From the NCBI GenBank assembly GCA_946183715.1, contig CAMHDB010000055.1, positions 1 to 9,824 of the forward strand: 9,824 nt of DNA, given 5' to 3'. The notes under the pieces were generated by a model. That model had not been told where the DNA came from. It ran no database searches and saw only the letters and a list, made by a program, of their open reading frames with translations. The stretch is from an uncultured Oscillibacter sp. (GTDB lineage: Bacteria > Bacillota > Clostridia > Oscillospirales > Oscillospiraceae). Position numbers and translations under genes: made by a program. How positions within the stretch are numbered: the first letter of the stretch is position 1; each line of letters starts with the position of its first letter. This document shows, piece by piece, positions 5,748 through 9,824 of the stretch.

Positions 5748-7064
5748 TCAGGATTCCGTGGCGGCCTCGGCGGGTTCGGCGGGAGTGGGTGCGGTGGCCG
5801 TCGCGCTGTCTTTGACAAGGGCAATCGCCTTCTGCGTCAGTACCTGATTCGTGATTTGCTCCTTGTTGAAATACCTCTTGATGGAGGTCTTATCCATGCC
5901 GGACTGCTCCGCGAGTTTCTCGTACTCCGCCTCCCGGTCTTCGTCGGTGGCCTCCAAGTGCTCCTGCTCGATAATGGCCGTCACCGCCAAGTCCATGCGT
6001 ACCTGCCGGAGGGCGGGTTCCCGCGCGTCCTCCAACAGCTTCTCCTCACTGCCGCCCGTCATTTTCAGGTACTGCTCGTAGGTGAACCCCTGCTGGTAGA
6101 CCTGCCGTTTGAGGTTCTCGACGAACTGCTTTGCCTGCCGTTCAATGAGTACGTCGGGAATCTCCGCCGTGATACCGTCGGCGACCTGATTCATCAGCTC
6201 ATCCTCGAACTCGCGTTCGGCGGCGGCCTGACGCTCCTCGGAAATCTGCCGGCGGAGGTCGGCGCGGAGTTCGTCCATCGTGTCGAACTCCGACACGTCT
6301 TTGGCGAACTCGTCGTCGATTTCGGGTACGTCTTTCTCCTTGACCTCGTGAACGGTCACTTTGAATACCACGTCTTTTCCGGCGAGTTCGGGCGCGTAGT
6401 TCTCTGGGAAGGTGATGTTCAGCTCGCGCTCGTCTCCGGCTTTCGCGCCGACTAACTGCTCCTCGAATCCGGGGACGAAACTCTCAGAGCCGAGTTCAAG
6501 GCTGTAATTGTCGCCCTTGCCGCCCTCAAAGGTCTTGCCGTTCAAGAAGCCCTCGAAGTCAATGACAACCGTGTCGCCGTTGCGCGCCTCGCGCTCCACG
6601 CTGACAAGGCGGGTATTGCGGTCGGAGAGGCGCTGTACGCGCTCCTCCACGTCGGCGTCGCTCACGTCCACGGGCATTTTCGGCGCGGAGAGGCCCTTGT
6701 ACTGCCCCAGCGTCACATCGGGGTACACGGGCACGGTCGCCTTGAACGTGAAGCCCGCCGAAGACGGCACGCCGTCGAGTTCCACGGAAGGCATATCCAG
6801 CACCTTGAGTTCCTGTTCCTTGACAGCGGCCTCGTAGGCGTCGGGGAAGGCCTCGTTGATGGCCTCGTCGTAAAAGACCTCCCTGCCGTACACGGCCTCT
6901 ATCATCTTACGGGTCGCCTTGCCTGGGCGGAACCCGTCCACGCGGTACTTGCGGCGGTTCTTCTTGTACGCCTTCTCTATTGCGGCGTCGAACTCGTCCG
7001 GCCCTACCTCAATCGTCAGCAATACCTGACTTTTTTCCTGCTTTTCACAGCTTTTTACGTTCAT
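5748..7064 (-). CDS. tig: Trigger factor, ribosome-bound chaperone and prolyl isomerase
   Basis: A 438-residue trigger factor. Known: it docks on ribosomal protein L23 at the exit tunnel, shields nascent chains and has peptidyl-prolyl cis-trans isomerase activity. Seen: the N-terminal ribosome-binding domain carries the signature GFRPGK (44-49). An FKBP-type domain follows at about 161-246 (GDTVVIDFEGFLNGKTFEGG, later LGSESFVPGFEEQLVG). The helical C-terminal chaperone arm region runs from about 247 to 418. The signature continues with AT where the family usually has AP (GKAP). The last 20 or so residues are an Ala/Thr/Pro/Glu-rich low-complexity tail. The ATG at 7064 has AGGAG (7073-7077) 8 nt upstream. 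It is the first gene of the clp-lon cluster and has its own candidate promoter in the 108-bp gap upstream. Confidence 0.97.
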   Translation of the reverse strand: MNVKSCEKQEKSQVLLTIEVGPDEFDAAIEKAYKKNRRKYRVDGFRPGKATRKMIEAVYGREVFYDEAINEAFPDAYEAAVKEQELKVLDMPSVELDGVPSSAGFTFKATVPVYPDVTLGQYKGLSAPKMPVDVSDADVEERVQRLSDRNTRLVSVEREARNGDTVVIDFEGFLNGKTFEGGKGDNYSLELGSESFVPGFEEQLVGAKAGDERELNITFPENYAPELAGKDVVFKVTVHEVKEKDVPEIDDEFAKDVSEFDTMDELRADLRRQISEERQAAAEREFEDELMNQVADGITAEIPDVLIERQAKQFVENLKRQVYQQGFTYEQYLKMTGGSEEKLLEDAREPALRQVRMDLAVTAIIEQEHLEATDEDREAEYEKLAEQSGMDKTSIKRYFNKEQITNQVLTQKAIALVKDSATATAPTPAEPAEAATES

Positions 7065-7114
7065 GTCGAAAACTCCTCTCTGGTTGATATGTGCTGTTTC
7101 ACAGTCCGGGGGCT

Positions 7115-7143
7115 ATTCTACCAGACCGCGAAACAAATTACCA
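7115..7143 (-). promoter_or_regulatory. Candidate promoter of the tig-clpP-clpX-lon-ysxC cluster
   Basis: On the minus strand there is an extended -10, TGG followed by TAGAAT (7115-7123; TAGAAT differs from TATAAT at one base and carries the upstream TG). A 17-nt spacer separates it from TGGTAA (7138-7143), a poor -35 with 3 of 6 matches. An extended -10 can compensate for a weak -35. Transcription would begin near 7107-7109, giving a leader of about 43-45 nt before the tig ATG. No CtsR-type heptamer repeat (GGTCAAA) and no CIRCE element were seen around it. Confidence 0.6.
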
Positions 7144-7146
7144 GTC

Positions 7147-7172
7147 TTTTTTGCGCGACGCACAGATTTTTT
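7147..7172 (-). promoter_or_regulatory. Two A6 tracts 20 bp apart upstream of the tig promoter
   Basis: The minus strand carries A6 at 7147-7152 and A6 at 7167-7172, spaced 20 bp, close to two helical turns. They lie immediately upstream of the -35 at 7138-7143, where an UP element or intrinsically bent DNA would act. Between them is a short dyad TGCG-N3-CGCA. In a GC-rich window the two tracts stand out. The role is inference. Confidence 0.4.
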
Positions 7173-7859
7173 CTAATCGCACAGCCGCACGGGCGCGAAG
7201 CCGAGATAGTCGGCGGAAATCAGCGAGAAGTCGGTGCCGCCGCGCGCGCCCTCAATCCGCCGCCGGATGGCGTAGCCGTGCAGGTGCCCGTAACAGCACT
7301 TGCCCACGCGGTAGCGCGAGAGCAGGTCGAGGATGTCCGGGCACTCGTAGCCCGTGTAGAGCGGCGGATAGTGCAGGAAACACAGAATCGGGCGCCCGCC
7401 CGCCGCCTTGAGCGACGCTTCCAGCCGCAACGCCTCGCGGCGTAACATTTTCTCGTTGTGGGGCTTCTGCTCCTCTTCAAAGAACCAGCCCCGCGTCCCG
7501 CAGAGCGCCGTTTCGCCGTACAGGGCGCAGTTGTTGTGGATGAAATCAAGGGAGGCGATGCCCTTTTCGGCGAAGAAGCGGCGCATTTTCGAGACGGTGC
7601 CCCACCAGTAGTCGTGGTTGCCCTTGACGAGCAGTTTCCGCCCCGGGAAGCGGTCGAGGAAACGGAAGTCGGCCTCGGCCTCTTCCAGCGTCATGCCCCA
7701 CGAGGTGTCGCCGTCGAGAATGAGCGTATCCCCGGGGCGGAGGCACGACAGCCCTTCCTCTATGCGTTCCACGTAGCGCTCCCACGCCGGGCCGAAAACC
7801 TCCATAGACTTGTTGACGCTCTGGGAAAGGTGCAGGTCTCCGATAGCGTACAGGGCCAT
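7173..7859 (-). CDS. Metallophosphoesterase, COG1768-like predicted phosphohydrolase
   Basis: A 228-residue calcineurin-like phosphoesterase. Seen: the metal-binding motifs occur in order as GDLHL (7-11), GDTSW (50-54), GNHDYWWG (80-87), LHYPP (162-166) and GHLHG (191-195), with all expected Asp, Asn and His ligands. The protein has no signal peptide or membrane segment, so it should be cytosolic. Known: this fold uses two metal ions to hydrolyse phosphomonoesters or phosphodiesters. The substrate of the COG1768-like group is not established, and I do not assign one. The ATG at 7859 follows AAGGTGAT (7863-7870) by 3 nt, a strong match to the 16S anti-Shine-Dalgarno. It starts 34 bp after thrC and is likely on the same transcript. 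A stop at 7173 is followed by the A-tract region and the tig promoter, without a clear terminator. Confidence 0.88.
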   Translation of the reverse strand: MALYAIGDLHLSQSVNKSMEVFGPAWERYVERIEEGLSCLRPGDTLILDGDTSWGMTLEEAEADFRFLDRFPGRKLLVKGNHDYWWGTVSKMRRFFAEKGIASLDFIHNNCALYGETALCGTRGWFFEEEQKPHNEKMLRREALRLEASLKAAGGRPILCFLHYPPLYTGYECPDILDLLSRYRVGKCCYGHLHGYAIRRRIEGARGGTDFSLISADYLGFAPVRLCD

Positions 7860-7877
7860 AACATCACCTTCCTGACC

Positions 7878-7893
7878 GCCTTCCCCGGAAGGC
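7878..7893 (-). repeat. Small hairpin immediately after the thrC stop codon
   Basis: The minus strand reads GCCTTC, loop CGGG, GAAGGC: a perfect 6-bp stem abutting the thrC TAA (7894-7896). No T-run follows; instead the ribosome binding site of the phosphoesterase gene begins 7 nt later. It may be a weak attenuator or pause between the two genes, or chance in GC-rich DNA. Confidence 0.4.
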
Positions 7894-9381
7894 TTACTTC
7901 AAAAAATCGAGTACGACGCGCTCCATGTCCGTCTTTTCGGCGGAGAGGTCGAAACGGCGCTCTTTGCCCTTCAGCGCGGCCAGACGCGACGGAATCGGCG
8001 TGCCTGTAGCCTCGTGCAACTGGTCGAGCAACGCCGTACCCGCGCCCTTGGGGGGCTGCCCGATGGCGTCGAGTACGTGGTCGCAGAACTTGTACGGGGA
8101 GGCCGTCGACGCGAAAACCGCAACGGTACGGTCTCCGGTCTCGGCGCGGTACTGCTCCAGTACGTCCGCCGCTACCGCCGTATGCGTGTCGATGAGGTAG
8201 CCGTAGTCGCGCCAGTAGCGGCCAATCGTGGCGGACGTGCCGCGCTCGTCGCAGAATCCGCCCCAGTATAACCGCTTCAGCGCCGCTTTGATACCCTCCG
8301 ACACCTCGTATTTTCCGCCGCGCGAGAGCGCTTCCATATACCCGCGCACCTCCGCGTCATTTTCCCCGGAGAGGTCGTAGAGGAGGCGTTCCAGATTCGA
8401 CGAAACGAGAATGTCCATGGACGGGCTCATGGTCGTGTAGAATTGTCGGTTGCGGTCGTAGACGCCCGTCCGGAGGAAGTCCGTGAGGATGTTGTTCCGG
8501 TTGGACGCGCAAATCAGTTTCCCGACGGGAAGCCCCATGCGCATGGCGTAGTAGGCGGCGAGGATGTCGCCGAAATTCCCCGTGGGCACGCAGAAGTTGA
8601 CCTTGTCGCCCATAGACACTACGCCGTCGCGGAGCAAGTCGCAGTAGGCGGAGATATAGTACACGACTTGCGGGAGAATGCGCCCCCAGTTGATGGAGTT
8701 GGCCGACGAGAGGAACACGCCGCGCTTGTCGAGGGTGTCGCGGATGGCGGCGTCGGAGAAAATGCGCTTTACTCCGGCTTGGGCGTCGTCGAAGTTGCCG
8801 ACGACCGCGCACACGCCGACGTTCTTGCCCTCCTGCGTGACCATTTGGGCCTCCTGAATCTCGGACACGCCGTCTTTCGGATAAAAGACCATAATGGACG
8901 TGCGCGGCACGTCGGCGAAGCCCTCCATAGCGGCCTTTCCGGTGTCGCCGGAAGTCGCGACGAGGATACACGCCGTTTTGTTCTCCCCGGTCTTGGCCAG
9001 CGCCGCCGACAGCAGTCGCGGCAACATCTGCAAGGCCATATCCTTAAAGGCCGACGTGGGGCCGTGCCAGAGTTCAAGACAGTACGTGTTACTGTCGACT
9101 TTGCGCAGAGGCGCGGCGGCGGGGGTGTCGAAACGCTCGGGGCCGTAGGCGTCCTCCGCGAAAGACAGTAACTCGGCCTCCGGGTAGTCGTCGAGGTACA
9201 GCGCCATGATTTTCGCGGCGCGTACCGGGTACGGCGCGGGAATCAAACTCCGCAGAAACGCCTCGTCGATAACGGGCACCGTCTCCGGCGTCAGCAGGCC
9301 GCCGTCGCGCGACAGCCCCATTTTTATCGCCTCCGCCGCGCTCAACCGGATTTGTTTGTCCCGCGTGCTTAAATATTTCAT
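7894..9381 (-). CDS. thrC: Threonine synthase
   Basis: A 495-residue PLP enzyme that converts O-phospho-L-homoserine to L-threonine and phosphate, the last step of threonine synthesis, in the cytosol. Seen: N-terminal threonine synthase domain (MKYLSTRDKQIRLSAAEAI, then GLSRDGGLLTPETVP), and the PLP-lysine motif LWHGPTSAFKDMALQ with Lys113 as the predicted Schiff-base residue. ATSGDTGKAAMEGF near 142-155 and the phosphate-cradle segment PTGNFGD (266-272) bind the cofactor and substrate. The overall length and the F-K-D-M-A motif are those of the longer (E. coli/yeast-like) class of ThrC rather than the shorter class. The ATG at 9381 has AGGAGG (9389-9394) 7 nt upstream. It follows the yraN-family gene after 47 bp. 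No leader peptide, T-box or threonine attenuator was seen in that short gap. No other threonine pathway gene is in the window. Confidence 0.97.
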   Translation of the reverse strand: MKYLSTRDKQIRLSAAEAIKMGLSRDGGLLTPETVPVIDEAFLRSLIPAPYPVRAAKIMALYLDDYPEAELLSFAEDAYGPERFDTPAAAPLRKVDSNTYCLELWHGPTSAFKDMALQMLPRLLSAALAKTGENKTACILVATSGDTGKAAMEGFADVPRTSIMVFYPKDGVSEIQEAQMVTQEGKNVGVCAVVGNFDDAQAGVKRIFSDAAIRDTLDKRGVFLSSANSINWGRILPQVVYYISAYCDLLRDGVVSMGDKVNFCVPTGNFGDILAAYYAMRMGLPVGKLICASNRNNILTDFLRTGVYDRNRQFYTTMSPSMDILVSSNLERLLYDLSGENDAEVRGYMEALSRGGKYEVSEGIKAALKRLYWGGFCDERGTSATIGRYWRDYGYLIDTHTAVAADVLEQYRAETGDRTVAVFASTASPYKFCDHVLDAIGQPPKGAGTALLDQLHEATGTPIPSRLAALKGKERRFDLSAEKTDMERVVLDFLK

Positions 9382-9428
9382 ATTCCACCCTCCTGTGTTA
9401 TCGCCTGACAGGTTTTGCCGCGCCCAAA

Positions 9429-9824
9429 TTACCGGAACGCGTCAGGGAGATAGTCGAGCTCAAAGAGGCCGTCGGGGTCGGCGCGGACTTCCGCGACATC
9501 GAACCGCGTCGGGGCGTCGGCGTCGTACCCGCTCAGCCAGCACGACGCCGTTTTCCGTAAACGTTCGCGCTTGCGGGCGTCGACGGCCTCCCGCCCCGAT
9601 ACTACCGCGCCGCGCTTGCGGAGTTTGACTTCCACGAAGCAAATCACCCCCGAAGGGGAGCGCGCTATCAAGTCCAGTTCGCCGTACTGACAGCGCCATT
9701 GCCGCGACAGTATCGCAAAGCCCTGTTCCGACAGGTACCGTGCGACGATATTTTCTCCGATATCGCCGCGCGCCTTGGGCGTCCGGGTGTCTACGGTGTC
9801 ACCCCGCGTCCGGGCCTCCCACTT
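9429..9824 (-). CDS. yraN: YraN family (UPF0102) endonuclease-like protein, 5' end off the window
   Basis: An open frame of 131 codons plus TAA runs to the right edge with no in-frame ATG, GTG or TTG before the conserved region, so the true start lies outside. Numbering from the edge, the conserved family pattern is KARGDIGENIVARYLSEQGF (17-36), WRCQYGELDLIA (43-54, the Glu/Asp nuclease motif) and VICFVEVKLRKRG (60-72, the Glu-x-Lys motif). A basic segment DARKRERLRK follows, and a closing RFDVAEV strand lies near 107-113. Known: YraN proteins have a PD-(D/E)XK nuclease-like fold; their biological role is not settled. A TTG at 9671 could be mistaken for a start, but it falls inside the nuclease motif and would remove the first third of the domain. 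At least 16 residues precede the conserved K-x-R-G-x-x-G-E, somewhat longer than usual. Confidence 0.9.
   Translation of the reverse strand, partial: KWEARTRGDTVDTRTPKARGDIGENIVARYLSEQGFAILSRQWRCQYGELDLIARSPSGVICFVEVKLRKRGAVVSGREAVDARKRERLRKTASCWLSGYDADAPTRFDVAEVRADPDGLFELDYLPDAFR

Noticed and set aside
5670..6455. A 261-codon plus-strand open frame over tig
   Set aside because: It is the antisense shadow of the trigger factor gene; the product is a Leu/Val/Gly-rich sequence without recognisable motifs.
7152..7172. Plus-strand TGCG-CGA-CGCA dyad followed by T6 as a terminator
   Set aside because: The stem is only 4 bp, four bases separate it from the T-run, and there is no plus-strand gene to terminate. 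The T-runs are better read as A-tracts upstream of the tig promoter.
8357..9171. Alternative frames of 200-240 codons on both strands inside thrC
   Set aside because: thrC is complete with all catalytic motifs in one frame; the others are Arg/Pro/His-rich shadows.
9382..9428. Possible thrC promoter with GATAAC as -10
   Set aside because: The hexamer lies almost on the ribosome binding site, no -35 is found at 16-18 bp, and the gap is short, so co-transcription with the upstream gene is more likely.
1..9824. Mobile elements, CRISPR arrays, tRNA or rRNA genes
   Set aside because: No transposase or integrase frames, no regularly spaced direct repeats and no tRNA cloverleaf with a TTCRA-type arm were seen; almost all of the window is conserved coding sequence.

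Overview
The window is a GC-rich stretch of a bacterial chromosome in which all supported genes lie on the minus strand, so transcription runs from the right edge to the left. The gene order tig-clpP-clpX-lon-ysxC, strong AGGAGG-type ribosome binding sites, a TTG start and a single LonA-type protease point to a GC-rich Clostridia member of the Oscillospiraceae/Ruminococcaceae kind. That taxonomic call is inference from gene order and protein character, not from a marker gene.

Right part, in transcription order: a 5'-truncated YraN-family (UPF0102) nuclease-fold gene (9429-9824), threonine synthase thrC (7894-9381) and a COG1768-like metallophosphoesterase (7173-7859). Gaps of 47 and 34 bp suggest one transcript. 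A 108-bp AT-richer gap (7065-7172) follows. It holds an extended -10 promoter and two A6 tracts 20 bp apart, the best promoter candidate in the window.

Centre and left: the proteostasis cluster tig (5748-7064), clpP (5093-5704, TTG start), clpX (3713-5026), lon (1259-3679) and ysxC/engB (644-1240), with gaps of 43, 66, 33 and 18 bp. Trigger factor receives nascent chains at the ribosome, ClpXP and Lon are the ATP-dependent cytoplasmic proteases, and YsxC is a GTPase for 50S ribosome assembly. A strong 13-bp hairpin lies between clpP and clpX, and a plausible intrinsic terminator follows ysxC (614-638). No CtsR or CIRCE operator was seen.

Left edge: the 5' part of a DUF4349-type lipoprotein gene (1-561), running off the window. 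Its leader contains a second inverted repeat that overlaps the U-tract of the ysxC terminator and abuts the Shine-Dalgarno sequence.

This is largely a conserved core region. I found no undescribed multi-gene system. The observations worth a second look are RNA/DNA structures between genes, revised start sites, and tails on Lon and trigger factor. No stretch longer than 300 bases lacks a gene.
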